From contig CM031555.1 in assembly GCA_018466975.1 (NCBI GenBank), positions 992,001-1,056,000 on the forward strand: a stretch of 64,000 nt of DNA. Reading direction: 5' to 3'. Made by a program: the position numbers and the translations under genes. Positions 12,601-28,204 of the stretch are shown piece after piece. This DNA is from Sparassis latifolia (Eukaryota > Basidiomycota > Agaricomycetes > Polyporales > Sparassidaceae). Each line of letters opens with the position of its first letter. Within the stretch, counting starts at the first letter, position 1. The notes under the pieces are model-generated. The model saw only the letters and a program-made list of their open reading frames with translations, had not been told where the DNA came from and did no database searches.

Positions 12601-14309
12601 AGAATCCTTCGATGCGTTTCTCTGGCTCGTCAATCAGTAATCGAAACTGAGCACAGAAAGGAGTACACACACCTGCTGATTACTGGCATATGCCATCTCC
12701 AGGTTGGTCGTGCCATGTTGTACAGCAGAGGTCAGTACGGAAGCCAACATCGCGCTCGGATCGGCCAGATTGGACCTTGAATGACCTGGAGACTCATCGT
12801 GCGCACGGCTGGCCTTCCGCTATACCATATCAGCTGCCAAGCAATGTTATTAGCGAAAGTCACATACCCGCTGTCTAGCTGCCAACCGCTCTGTCTCACT
12901 ACCTGATGGGTGCCCGTCGGTATGGTAGTCTCGCACAGCAGTACGACGAGTAGCAATTCGCTGTTGAATTGTGTCATGCTTTTGCTCAGATGCATAATAC
13001 TTGGGAAGCACTCACCCTCTCCTTGCCAGCCATCTCTTGCTCGCTGCTTGACAATCCTGACTCTTGAGCATTCTGCTGGGCGACGGTTCTGTCCCGATGT
13101 GAGCGAGGAGGTCTTGGAGGTCTTGGCCTCTCACGGTCCAGAGATGGAATATGCTGAGGGAGTTGAGCATCACCCCTGCGAGACTCACCTGGAGCACGCG
13201 GTTGGGCACCAGCCGGAGTGTCTATCTGACCGTTGACATTCTGTTGAATCACAGGTCCAGATGAGCCTGAGTACGGTACTTGACCTGTGGGAGGAATTGG
13301 AGCAATATGACCGCCGCTCCGAATCTTAACCAAGACATTAGAGAATGAATCGACGGATATGATGCGTACGCACCACGGCTGCTGTCGCCCTCTCCTCTGC
13401 GTTCTGCTGTCTTCGAGTGGATGACATCGAATTTTGCATTGGTACTGCCGAGGCAACGACACGCTCAGCTCCCCTCCTGTCTTCTCTGTGCCGACCATCG
13501 CGATCCTTCCGTCTGTCCTTCTCCCTGTGACTATCCTTCTCCTCACCGGATCGAACCGTTTCTCTCTCCCTTTCTCTCCGATGCTCTCGTTCTCGTTCGC
13601 CCTCGCTCTCCCTCGCGCTTTCCTTGACTCTGTCTGTGTCTCTTCTTCTCTCCTTTCTGACTCTGCTCTCCTCTTTCTCCCTATCCCTCTCCCGTTCTCC
13701 GTGTTGCCCAGAGGAAGACATGGGGTCGGGAGTTGGGTGAGGGGGAGGTATCCAGTATGTCTGCGTCGAAGCCGGCGCTTGCGGAAGAGCCGTAGTATTC
13801 ACATGGGCACCAGTATTGCGAGACTGTCGACTCGGACGTAAAACCCTGTCTTCTTCCATATATACCACCTTTTCATTCGATGAGTGTGGGCTCTGCTTAT
13901 CTGCTCTCTTCTTGAGATAATTCCGTAGACCATATGTATCGCGGGGAGGGTCCTGAGCCCGGGAAGTAGAAGAGGTAGCAACTGGTACAGCGCTGGAAGT
14001 TGCTCTGTTCTGGGACTGTGCAGCAGAAACATATGAAGACGAGGGCAAGTTGTCAGAAGCAGAATGACCCCTCGAAAACTTGTAATCCGCATAGTCGGGT
14101 GCAGCAACCGGGACATCGGCCGGTTTCGCCTGCTTAGAAGATGAGCGATACTTCTTCTGACCTTCAGCCGCCCTCTGGTCGATGTTATGACGCTGGGTAG
14201 TAGCCATTGATTGACGAGGACGGTCCATATCCAGTGGATCGCTTGGTCTCCATATATCGTGAGCAAATTCTCTTCGAGAAGAGCTAGCCGCTCGTTGGCG
14301 ACTGCTCAT
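9604..14309 (-). CDS. Large Ser/Pro-rich, probably disordered protein of unknown function
   Basis: I do not recognise this protein. Six exons (9604-9855, 9913-12621, 12673-12819, 12868-12960, 13016-13324, 13374-14309) join in phase to about 1,481 residues. It is rich in Ser, Pro, Thr, Gln and His with few hydrophobic runs, so it is probably disordered. Near residues 200-290 is a highly charged RE/RD/RK stretch resembling the SR-like regions of RNA-associated proteins. In the middle, a unit with the theme GxGxxRPSSTAP...HHGxA occurs at least twice. The C terminus is a short more ordered piece (RPGVTFDVEEDLNETLRP). Phase and splice sites support the model: for example, exon 4 ends SNQQ and continues RNASKDSFGHW. 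The junctions around 12.8-13.0 kb are the least certain. A scaffold or regulatory role is possible, but nothing shows it. Confidence 0.7.
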
Positions 14310-14507
14310 GTTCCGGCGTCAGTGGGAACAAGTTATATGTACAGCGGTGCTCGAGAACGGCGGGCCTCAGCTGCTTATAGGTCGGAAAGGATCGACGGTG
14401 GACAGAAGAACCCAAATCAAAAGAGTGTGGAAGAAAAGCCTTGTGAACATGAGGCAAAACGCCCGCCCGTCGACTTCCAGTCAAAGTGACACTTAGCGAG
14501 CCGCATC

Positions 14508-14926
14508 ATGGTGTCCGTGGTTAAAGTTCCCGCGTCTCCCTCTTCCGGCAAATTCTCTGTCCGAGAGGCTGTACTTCGTGCGAGATTGGTACTTGATTGG
14601 TACCTGCAAGGCTTCCACAAGAAGTCGAGTCCGTTCACTGCAGGCGGGCTACATCATCGGTATCCTACCCGTGGGGCGTACGCAAGTGAGTCGAGGTGTT
14701 TGCGAGAGTCACACAAGATGGTCGTGATCCAAGGGGTCGTCTTGGGAATTCCGCTATACTCATCCCTGGGTTTGGCAGTTTTCTGCAGATCGCTAACGGA
14801 AGAGGGTCGCTATCAAAGGATGGATTTCGCGAGGCTGATACATCCATGGGGGGAGGGGGAGTTGAGCGTTCTAGCATTGAGCTCAAAGAACGATCTTCAT
14901 CATCCAATGTCGAATCATGTACATAG
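14508..14926 (+). CDS. Tentative small gene, unknown function
   Basis: Exons 14508-14599, 14644-14685 and 14779-14926 join in phase to a 93-residue protein. It starts MVSVVKVPASPSSGKFSVRE and ends with a Ser/Glu-rich tail. Support is modest: the second donor (GCAA/GTGAGT) and its acceptor (TTTGGCAG) are good, but the first donor (GTACCT) is weak. The unspliced frame also stays open to 15038. Antisense frames over the same bases also look open. I recognise no family. It stands divergently from the 9.6-14.3 kb gene. It could equally be a chance reading in an intergenic stretch. Confidence 0.3.
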
Positions 14927-15779
14927 CGGAGGTCATGGCCAATCACATAACACCACTGCAATTCAGCAACTGAATTTATTTGAGCAAAGGAACGTACAAA
15001 GGAAAACTGCAGATGTGAATGAAGGACATAATACTTAAGGTAATGAATGATATGTCCAGTAATTCAAACATACACGGAAGAAGATGTGAGCCAACAGTGT
15101 GATACGACAACACCACAGGGATATTGCCACCAGCACTCCAGCAACACCGCATTAGCAGACCCCACCACCTGATCCCAAGACGGGACCAAGAGACGATATC
15201 CAACTGAGCAGCTTGTTCTTACACGACTTTGACTCATTACCGACAGTAGACAGCGGAAAGGCTGGTGGAGGTAAGCATACCTCCCTGTCGAGACAATTTA
15301 AGGATCGTGTGGACATGTAGAGTAATACTTGGAACAGAGCTTTCTCGACAAAGTGACAGAAACACTTAGCTACTATCGGCCGGAAACCAGCCGGAAGATT
15401 CGAAGCTTCAGGCCAACTTTCAGCAGCAGGTGAAGGGCGAGCAGTGACAACGGCTACAGGCAAAAGGGAAATGCGAAGTCACGGTAAAAGGGAAACCTAG
15501 GTTGGCGCCTATTAAGGCATGCAGCTGACTAATAGGAGGATATTCCCACGACTTCTTTGGCCGTCGCCCGGATTCATCCTCGACTGCGAGTACCTTGTCG
15601 GACCTCTCTAGACAAACCATCTGTGTTCTGTTATCCCCGTCTTCACATTTTCTTCTCTCCGGCACTTAGGCTTGCCCTCGTTTCAGAGTTTGGAATCCGC
15701 CCTTTGATTGCTATGGTATGCTTCCAGCTTACGCACACTGCACGCTTGGAAGCTCAAGTGTGCGTCATAGAGCGAAACA
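14927..15779. other. Intergenic, upstream of the USP7-like gene
   Basis: No convincing exon chain on either strand. Short open frames here lack splice-consistent partners. The stretch presumably holds the promoter and 5' leader of the deubiquitinase gene starting at 15780. I see no clear TATA box or repeat. Confidence 0.5.
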
Positions 15780-20104
<4,325 letters not shown>

Positions 20105-20317
20105 TTGCGTTCTGCCGTCGTTAACCTGCTAGGACAGATGTATAGGATTTGCTCTTCGATTACCTTAGTTTCTCCGCTTCTACCTCACCCATGTATCTTC
20201 CGTTTCCCGCCTTTCGCTGTACGACCCGCATAGACGAGAGGGTACAACGCTCTCGATCCATTGCTCGCAATGTGGCTACTATTAACACCTGCAAAGAGGC
20301 ATTAACGATTTGTATAT

Positions 20318-21254
20318 CTACCTTCGCTTCTTCGCCTTTTTGGCCGACTGTGCAGTGAAATGATGAGTCCAGAGAAGTCCCAGGACTGAACTGCCTTACT
20401 GATTTCGACGGCGATCGAGGTGACGAGGGTAACGAAAAATGCCCCTCGCCATCACTCGAGACCACGCTGTCAGCGCTCGCGCTTGGGGGTGGTATAAGGC
20501 CATTGGTGGACTTGGAAGATGGTGGCGTTTCAGGCAGCGCCGTAGCAGCAGCTTGCAGCGTAGCAGAGGCAGGAATCTGAGTCGAAGAAGACATGGGCAA
20601 GAGCGAAGTTGAATTGGAATTAGAGGGCATGATCGCGTTCCTCGACACACGGCTTCTGCCATATTTCTTTTCTATTTTGACACTAAGGTCAGTTGATGAC
20701 ACTAGTAGCACGCGACTAACCTTTCTCAACCCGAGCCGCTGAATTCTGCTCCAGCATACCCCGCATCTTTTCGTTGTGCATCATTTCGGTCGCGGTCTGG
20801 AAGATCACCGTGCCCCATCCCTCGACGAAAGTGTTTGCTTCTGCGGCTACCTCCAGGATCTCGGCTTCCATTTCCTTCTCTGCTGCCAGTAAACTGTTCC
20901 ACAAATCGTCGCCGATGGAACCTTTCTGCAGGAGGTTCTGGAGGGCGGGCTTGTCTTCGCGGATGCGGATGATGCGTGTGACGTCCGTCATAGCACGGCG
21001 GACGAGCGCTGCCTTGAGGAGAGTTTCCGAAGCCGGAGGGTCTGTCTTTCGTAGAAGAGAGACATAGATATTGCGTTCGCGATGAGGGGGAAAGTAGGGC
21101 TCAGAGACTTTGCCTGCAACCAAAATTCAGCAGGAAGAATGCAAGCGGGAAGATGACACCTACTTGCGTTGTGATGCCTGTAAAATGAACTGAAGACCAA
21201 GAGACTGCCAAAGACGACGACGACGTATAAGACCGGGACGAGCACGGAATCCAT
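20318..21254 (-). CDS. SEC66: ER translocation protein SEC66 (Sec62/63 complex subunit)
   Basis: Four exons (20318-20347, 20400-20671, 20721-21113, 21164-21254) give about 261 residues. The start at 21254 opens a single hydrophobic anchor (VLVPVLYVVVVFGSLLVF) followed by the Sec66 domain: SEPYFPPHRERNIYVSLLR, LLKAALVRRAM, then ALQNLLQKGSIGDDLWN and TFVEGWGTVIFQTA. Sec66 is part of the fungal Sec62/Sec63/Sec71/Sec72 complex for post-translational import into the ER. The ORF reads through to 20160, but a GTAAGG donor and a CTGCACAG acceptor (intron 20348-20399) give a short basic end, SAKKAKKRR, which fits fungal Sec66 tails better. A Ser/Pro-rich linker separates the domain from this tail. Confidence 0.87.
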
Positions 21255-21515
21255 GGGGGACGAAGGAGGCTTGTGAGCGTTGCGGCGCACTTGGTCGATT
21301 CGCTGGCACTGGTGCGAAGATCCACGCGTTCAAGGCACGTGCCCCAAAGTAGATATATGCTTATGTAACAAGCAACGTTCAAGCCCGGGGAAGTTACGGC
21401 CGGAGCCGGGGACGTTTCCCCAGTTTTCCCCAGTCTCTCACCCCGGATGGCAGTTTTTCGAATATAAAGTCCTCTTGGCTCTCTTCGTTCTATCACCCGC
21501 TCCCTCTCCTCCAGT

Positions 21516-23795
21516 ATGTTCTCTCGTACCTCCGCCGTCGCGAAGTCTGTCTCCAGGAATGCGCTCGCTACCCAGAGACGTTTTGCCTCGACTAAGGTTC
21601 CATGCTCTTCCTCCGGATCACCGTATGACGCCTTTCTAACTGCCATGTAACAGACGATCCGGGAAGCTCTCGAGGAGGTCATACCTGCAAAGCAGGCTCA
21701 GCTTAAGCAGTTAGTGAGTATCTTCGCAACACTCGAGTGTTGGCGTTCAGCTGAGGTTGTGCAACCTGAAGAAAGCCCACCATGGCCAGGCCGTCCTCGG
21801 AGATATCAAGGTAGGCGTCTTCCTGTCCCGGGACCAGTGTAGATCTCGCTTAGACATGGCTAATAGGTTGAAAATGTCATCGGAGGAATGAGAGGCCTCA
21901 AGACCATACTGTGGGAAGCGTCTGTGCTCGACCCGCTAGAGGTTGGTCTGTTCACGCACACGACCGAAACGTCTCTTCACCTGTCATGCATACAGGGTAT
22001 CCATTTCCACGGCTTGAGCATCCCGGAATGTCAAAAATCACTCCCGGCAGCTCCTGGTGGTAAAGAGATTATTGCAGAGAGCATGCTTTGGCTTCTACTC
22101 ACTGGCAAGGTGCCTACCGAAGCCGAAACGCGTCAGTTGTCGCGTGAGCTTGCCCAGAAGGGAGAGCTCCCGGAGTATATTAAGATTCTCATTGATTCGT
22201 ACGACTATATCCTCTTGACTCTGTGTCTTTGGGTTGAACATTCGCATTGCACAGGCTTCCCCCTACGTTGCACCCTATGACGCAATTGGGAATGGGGGTC
22301 GCAGCCTTGAATCATGACAGCTCATTTGCTGCAGCGTATGAGCGAGGCATCAAGAAAAGCGAGTATTGGACGCACACGCTCGACGACAGCCTTAACCTGT
22401 TGGCGCGTCTGCCCGCTCTCGCCGCGCGCATCTACCGGAATGCCTACAATCCGGGGAAGCCTATCCCTGAAATCAATGCCGATTTGGATCTTGTTGGTCA
22501 GTATTTGTTGTTTGTTTCTGAAGATTGGCAGCGTTACATCTGTGTGTTGTCAGGTAATTACGTGAATATGCTCGGATACGGCGACAACCACGACCTAACT
22601 GAGTACTTGCGTCTCTACATTGCCATCCACGGTGATCATGAGGGTGGAAACGCATCTGCTCACACTTCTCGTGAGTTCAGCGTGCTGTGAGTTTAGTGCA
22701 CCCATTCATCTTAATTGGTTTGTGCAGACCTAGTGGGCTCTACTCTGTCTGACCCGTATTTGTCTTATGCCGCTGCTTTGTATGCTCTCGCAGGGCCTCT
22801 CCATGGGTGCGTTGTCTCAACGGAGCACTTGGGCAATCACTACTGAGCTATTATATACGCAGTCTGGCCAACCAGGAAGTATTGCGATGGCAACATAACA
22901 TGCAGAAGGAGATCGGTAGCAACATCACGCCCGAAAATATCAAGGACTATCTCTGGAAGACTTTGAAGAGCGGTCAAGTGGTGCCTGGGTGAGTCATTCA
23001 TTGGACCAGAAGATCCTAGGAGACGAGATCGTTATTATACCTGTCAAGCTACGGTCACGGTGTGCTAAGAAACCCTGACCCCCGATACATGGCGCTCCAG
23101 CAATTCTGCGACACCCGTCCCGACCTGCTTGCAGATCCCGTCATTCAGCTCGTCAAGCTGGTGTGTGTTGCTGCGTTATATAATTCAGACAGATCATTAT
23201 TTTTCCCCGACAGACATATGAAGTCGCGCCCGCCGTGCTCAAGGAACACGGAAAGGTACTTTTCCACTAGACTCCGTCGTGGTGGCGTTTATCATCCTTT
23301 AACAGACGAAGAACCCTTATCCCAATGTCGACGCTGCCTCTGGTAAGGGACCGCATATATACTGTGTTTATGCCTTGTCTGATTAAGCTCCTAGGTTGCG
23401 TGCTGTATCATTATGGTCTGACGCAATTCAAGGTACGGACTGACTTCTCGTCGTCATTTCTCGCTGCACAAATTTTGACTGTCGACCATTTGAAGTACTA
23501 TACCGTGATCTTTGGTGTCTCCAGAGGTGCGGATCGTGGATTTTCATATTAAGATGTTTGTCTGACATCCTCCTTTTAGCGCTTGGCTGCTTGACCCAGC
23601 TTGTCTGGTCTCGAGGTGCGTTGATGGTCAATGCGTCCTTGCCACGATTTAATAGTCTCCGTTCTAGCTCTCGGTCTGCCGCTCGAGCGGCCGAAGTGTG
23701 AGTTTCCCGTTCCCTGCGCAGTCCACAGCTGTCCTGATATTTTGACTGCAGCCGTTTCGATGGACACCATCGAGAGCCTGATAAAGAACCCTTGA
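21516..23795 (+). CDS. CIT1: Citrate synthase, mitochondrial
   Basis: Seventeen exons join in phase to about 463 residues: 21516-21596, 21654-21713, 21772-21810, 21867-21941, 21996-22198, 22255-22496, 22554-22670, 22728-22806, 22863-22988, 23049-23160, 23214-23255, 23306-23342, 23395-23432, 23496-23526, 23580-23615, 23668-23697, 23752-23795. The N terminus ([20 protein letters not shown] then RRFAS) is a typical mitochondrial presequence with a cleavage-like site. The catalytic residues are seen: His in [14 protein letters not shown], His in [14 protein letters not shown] and Asp in PNVDAASG. The enzyme condenses acetyl-CoA and oxaloacetate at the entry to the TCA cycle. The C terminus has no PTS1 tripeptide, which argues for the mitochondrial rather than the peroxisomal form. 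Several exons are only 30-42 nt. Confidence 0.96.
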
Positions 23796-26539
23796 GGACA
23801 CCGCGAGGTGCAATATATATTCGGGGCATGCGTCTCTGGCGGGTGGAAAACCGTGCGTGCATGTTAAGAATGGACCGGTGCTTAATTCCGGTGCTTGGGA
23901 GCGGCGTCTTCGTATATAGCGAGTGCTGCGAGACTATTCAACCGCCTTTTCTGATCTGGTGAGCATGCGCTGGAGCAAAGAAGCGTGGACTTCACAGGAA
24001 TGATTGAGCTGTCAGATCTTCAGAACGCGACACTGAATGAATGCAATGATGAAACAATTCAGATGCTCAGTCTAAGACGCATGCTGCACGAAACGAATGC
24101 GCTCGACTACTGGCACTTCAAATTTTCCCCAGAGCACTACAACATCCCCCCCGCGCGATAGAGATGACAACGCTACCCGCGCACACCCAGAATGTCGAAC
24201 GCCAGCGTTGCATGCCGTGGTACTCTCTCTCGTGTGAGGGCTGTAGATTCCTTGTATGCATACACTGCGACCAGTCATTGTGGCTGGTTACAACCCATGC
24301 ATACAAGGAAGAGTAGAACGTGAATCCCATGACGACGGCGTAGCCAAGGATATCGTAGTTCCGGGTGTGGTTTGGGAGGCCCATATCATGAGGCTGGGAC
24401 CAGCGGAGAACAGACACATCGCTGAACGATTAATCTGACACGTTGTTACGCCGGTGACTTGCGCTATGGCGTGAATCGGACCGTACCTTTACCAATGCTA
24501 GATGGAGGTCCGATTCTTGCGTTTAGCAGCATTTCTGATAATGCAAAAGGCAAAAGGACCTTCAGAGCCTCAATCACGTATCCGGAGTACTGCCCACGTA
24601 AACACTGCCGGGAAGAGTACGGTGGGACATACAAGGATATCCTGTCGATCCATCGTTCCTTCGGATGCGACCAGATGCTTTCAAGTGAATAGCAGGCAAC
24701 TAGTGAGATTAGGTCCGTCAGAGGTCCGCTCACAGGACGGTCGTATTAGCGTCGAAGATCGGTTCGACTTGTCGCGAATTAGTACGGGACAGGTATAGAA
24801 GACCGAGGAAGGTGAGGGCACGATTAGGCCTATATTTGTGTAAATCAGTCAGGCTGCGCAATGTGGCCTCAGACACATTTCGCATGCAACACGTACCGTT
24901 GCTACGAGCAATGAACTCGCCGATACCAGGATTCAGAAAAGTGGATCCTTCACGAGACCGCCATTATCACATTCCCGGGCTCCAGGGAAGTTTCTAACTG
25001 AGGCGTATTTTTACGGGTAGAGGCAGCTGCCCCCCGTATAGAGGAAGAGTGTCGCAACTACTCGCTTCTACAATGTCGGCACTACAGCCTATGATGGACA
25101 TGATGGGACACTGCCTTTCGGACCTGGTGAGATGCGCGCACCCAGTTAGTTCATAATACTGGTCTCGACCGCGAATAATACAAGAAACTTCATCATATCC
25201 AAAGAAAATCGCAATGACAAATAATACCATGGGTGAAAGACCAAAGAATGCGAGTCCTGCTTCGACACCATATTCAGGCAAGGCCCTGATCGAGGAAAAT
25301 AGTACCGAAAAGCAACCAGTACAATTCCACGCGATCTAAAACCTGGAGATGCGCACGAGAATGTATATGTATACATACCAAGTCAAAGTTGAAGAGATGC
25401 CAGAATAACGATACAGAGGATGACCTGGGTGCCTGAAATTCACGATGCAAAGAGGTCGTGACCACTGGACAAGATCCCAGATTCAAGCAAAGTCGCAATT
25501 CAAGATCCATACTGATCCAGCGCTCCGTCGACTGCAGATATTACAAACCGTGCTTAGCTGCAGTTATGCGAACGTCATACACTCCGCCAAAGAATCAGGA
25601 TTGGAAAGGTGGGAATCCCACTGCCAAGTATTTTATGGAAGCATCAGAGCGCAGACAAGCGTTCGTCGGCAGAAAGGCTCACGCAGTGATGAGAAAAATA
25701 TGAGTGTCAAACAGACTCGACGGAGAGCTGGAGATGACTACCCTCAGACTGTTCTAGATCATGAAGCTCTGGAGTAACGCGGTCAGGACTCAACGATCAC
25801 GGCTCGCAGGAGGAAGTTGGAGTAGAATCACCACTCGTATCCTCTGTTGGCCGGAAAATGCCAGTTCCTCGGTGTGAGGTGTGCTATAACCTGAATCCTG
25901 CAGTGACGAGCTTGCATATAACGGGTATATCTTGAGACACCATTCTGAAAAGAGGGATAACAAACATACCTCTATGAGGAGGTCAGAAATATTTTGACAC
26001 ATAGCAGTCCACAGGCGCCCATAAAGCAGGCGATGGTCCATCGACGTGAGTTGGAGTTTAGGTTTCATATTAAGTATATGGTGCTCGCAGTACTCGATGA
26101 GTCCTACTGAGCACAAGTAGCAGAGTTTGCGGATACGAGAGGATCAAAACTCAACTCACCTTGCATAGACTCGACTGATAATCTGCAGTCTCACGGCTGC
26201 TAACATGCCTCCGATAGCGAATGAATCGAGCAATGAAGAAGCCGTAATATACTTCACTACCAGGGATGCACGTATATCTATCTTACATCGGATCCTGTCA
26301 ATATGAATCACTACGGACAGGTCAGCCAAAAGGCGCGCATACACCATGCATGAATCTAAGAAGGAGCAAGACCAGCCTTGCGGTGTCCCAGAAAAAGAGC
26401 TACACAGAACAGCAGTCAAACACAGAAAGGACGAGGGTATCTGCAACAAACCAAAGCCTAAACAGACGTCGTATAGATATAAGTATTAGCAGAAGAGAGT
26501 CCTTTGGCACCCCTTTCCCAACAGCCGATATACCAACAA
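23796..26539. other. 2.7-kb stretch with no resolvable gene; possible decayed membrane-protein gene
   Basis: No exon chain could be closed on either strand. On the minus strand several short open frames have hydrophobic runs and local splice-like ends. Examples are 24994-25281 (GLAFFGLSPMVLFVIAIFF), 25274-25510 (SVSLFWHLFNFDLV), 26156-26449 (LVVKYITASSLLDSFAIGG) and 25790-26116. Their phases do not join, as expected of a decayed or strongly diverged multi-pass protein gene. Position 24248-24310 holds a 14-bp perfect inverted repeat. Nothing else was recognised. Confidence 0.45.
24248..24310. repeat. 14-bp perfect inverted repeat (hairpin-capable)
   Basis: TTCCTTGTATGCAT at 24248-24261 is exactly mirrored by ATGCATACAAGGAA at 24297-24310. 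The 35-nt spacer contains a smaller ACCAG...CTGGT pair. It lies in the gene-poor stretch after citrate synthase. I see no target-site duplication around it. Confidence 0.7.
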
Positions 26540-27755
26540 CTAGAAGCGCCGGGGCGGCTGACCTTGAGGGGGCGGCGCCTGTCGTGGAGGTCCATGAGGA
26601 TATGCGCCGCCCGGAGGGTACTGTCCAGGAGGACCGGGGCGCGGCTGTCCTGGACCCGGCGGAAGGTATCCTTGACCAGGTCCAGGAGCGTACCCTTGTG
26701 GGGGCGGCACACCGCCATAACCAGGACCGCGTGGGAGGCCTTGCTGGGGTGGGAAGCCTTGTGAAGGGAAGGGCGGTCCTGGAGGGCCCGACGGGCGATT
26801 GCCCGTTGGCACGCCGCCGGGATGTGGGGCGGGTCCGCGCTGAGGAGGTGAGTTGGCCGTGGGAGGAACCGTTGCAGAGCGCGAGGGTTGGCCGGGCACT
26901 GGAGCGGGGGTAGGACCGGGATCCCGCAATGAAACAGGCGCTGGGCGGCCTCCCTGACCTCCATTCGCAGCAAGTGGAGCACCCGGAGGGGGGCCGTTCT
27001 TCTCAGCAGCCTTTATGATCTCGTCGCTAAACAACAGAACATCAATTTCGTGAAACAAGTTAGAAAATTGGACAAAATAACGGGTACACACTCAAGCAAG
27101 TTCAGAGCTGCACAGAGCACGACCCATTCGACACAATCCTCGTTGCCCTCTCCCAAAGTCTGCCAAACCGCTTTTTCTTCGGGCGTCTTGCCGGTAATGC
27201 TGATCCTTGTTCCACCGCCATTCGGGCCGGGTGGATTCTTCTGGATCTTCCCGAATTCAATTCTCTTAGGTGGTATGTTGTGCCCGGCGTATGCGAAATA
27301 AAACATACTCCAGAAGCCGGCGTTTGGGTTAGGCTTCGAGATCTGGAATAAAGGCAGATCGGCGGAGTCGGGAGAGGGAAGGGCCAGCTTGTAAATGGGG
27401 GACAGCACACCGGTATTGGTGATCGACCATTTGAGGTTGCGGGAGGCTTCACAGCGCACGACTCGGGAAGACGAGGAGGTAGTGTGACCAGGATCTGAAG
27501 CGGTAGCTTTTCCCGGCGCACCGGGGCGGGGAGGGAAGAGCTTGGCTACGCACAAATCACCTTGAGGAGAGGGAGTCAAGAGATAATTCTCTGTGTTCTA
27601 ATGCAGGGCTGTCTCAGTATGGACTTTAGCAATCATGGGCATCAGGCGACGCACGAAGTTGGTGTGTAGATACGAATACAGAATGTTACTTGGTTGTCCT
27701 GATCACTGGCGACGTAAGAAATAGCGAGATCAGATGTATGCTGAACACACACCAT
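26540..27755 (-). CDS. Conserved-looking protein of unknown function with Pro/Gly-rich tail
   Basis: I do not recognise this family. The main exons are 27092-27597 and 26540-27026, joined through ALNLLD/DEIIKAAEKN. The N terminus is tentative: tiny exons 27751-27755 and 27690-27705 would start MVDQDNQ. In total this gives about 337 residues. The first ~185 residues look folded, with YKLALPSPDSADLPLFQISK, FWSMFYFAYAGHNIP and EDCVEWVVLCAALNLL. The last ~145 residues are Pro/Gly/Gln-rich with repeated PPGPGQ-like units, probably disordered. No signal peptide or transmembrane segment is evident. It is divergent from the PP2A subunit gene, about 450 bp away. Confidence 0.68.
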
Positions 27756-28204
27756 GGGGAGTTACAATCAGGGTCGGGAGATGATTCGGAATTGGTGGAT
27801 GGGTGGGGGATGTGTAGACCGTGTATATCGCTAAGTTCAGAGAACGATTGAGCGTTGCACAAGTAAAGAATTAAGGCAAAAATCAATACCGGCCATAGAT
27901 GCGAGAGCGAAGGAGAGTGCGACGATAGGGAGCGATGGGAAGGGATGCAGATTGGGGGAGCAGAGTCGAGTGCTATATATCTCAGGTCTGAGCGGCTGTA
28001 CTGCAGCAGCTGGCAACAGCGCGTGATCGGTCGCGTCACGACAGTCACGCGCGTGACCAGTCACGGCCGTTCATCCACCTTGCTGCTCATCGATTCTGCC
28101 CGTGGCAGCGACGTCCTCAACAGCGTCAACGCCGTTCTTTCGCCAGTCTGTCCCTAAACAACGGGACGCAACCAACGCTCTCGACTTTCGCCATACATTT
28201 CACT
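27756..28204. promoter_or_regulatory. Divergent intergenic region (shared promoter area)
   Basis: About 450 bp separate the divergent starts at 27755 (-) and 28205 (+), so promoters for both genes must lie here or in the 5' leaders. An open frame on the minus strand (27686-28048) overlaps but joins no recognised exon. No specific element could be identified by eye. Confidence 0.45.

Noticed and set aside
20160..20347. ORF extension of SEC66 past 20318
   Set aside because: A good donor and acceptor give a shorter basic C terminus that fits the family better.
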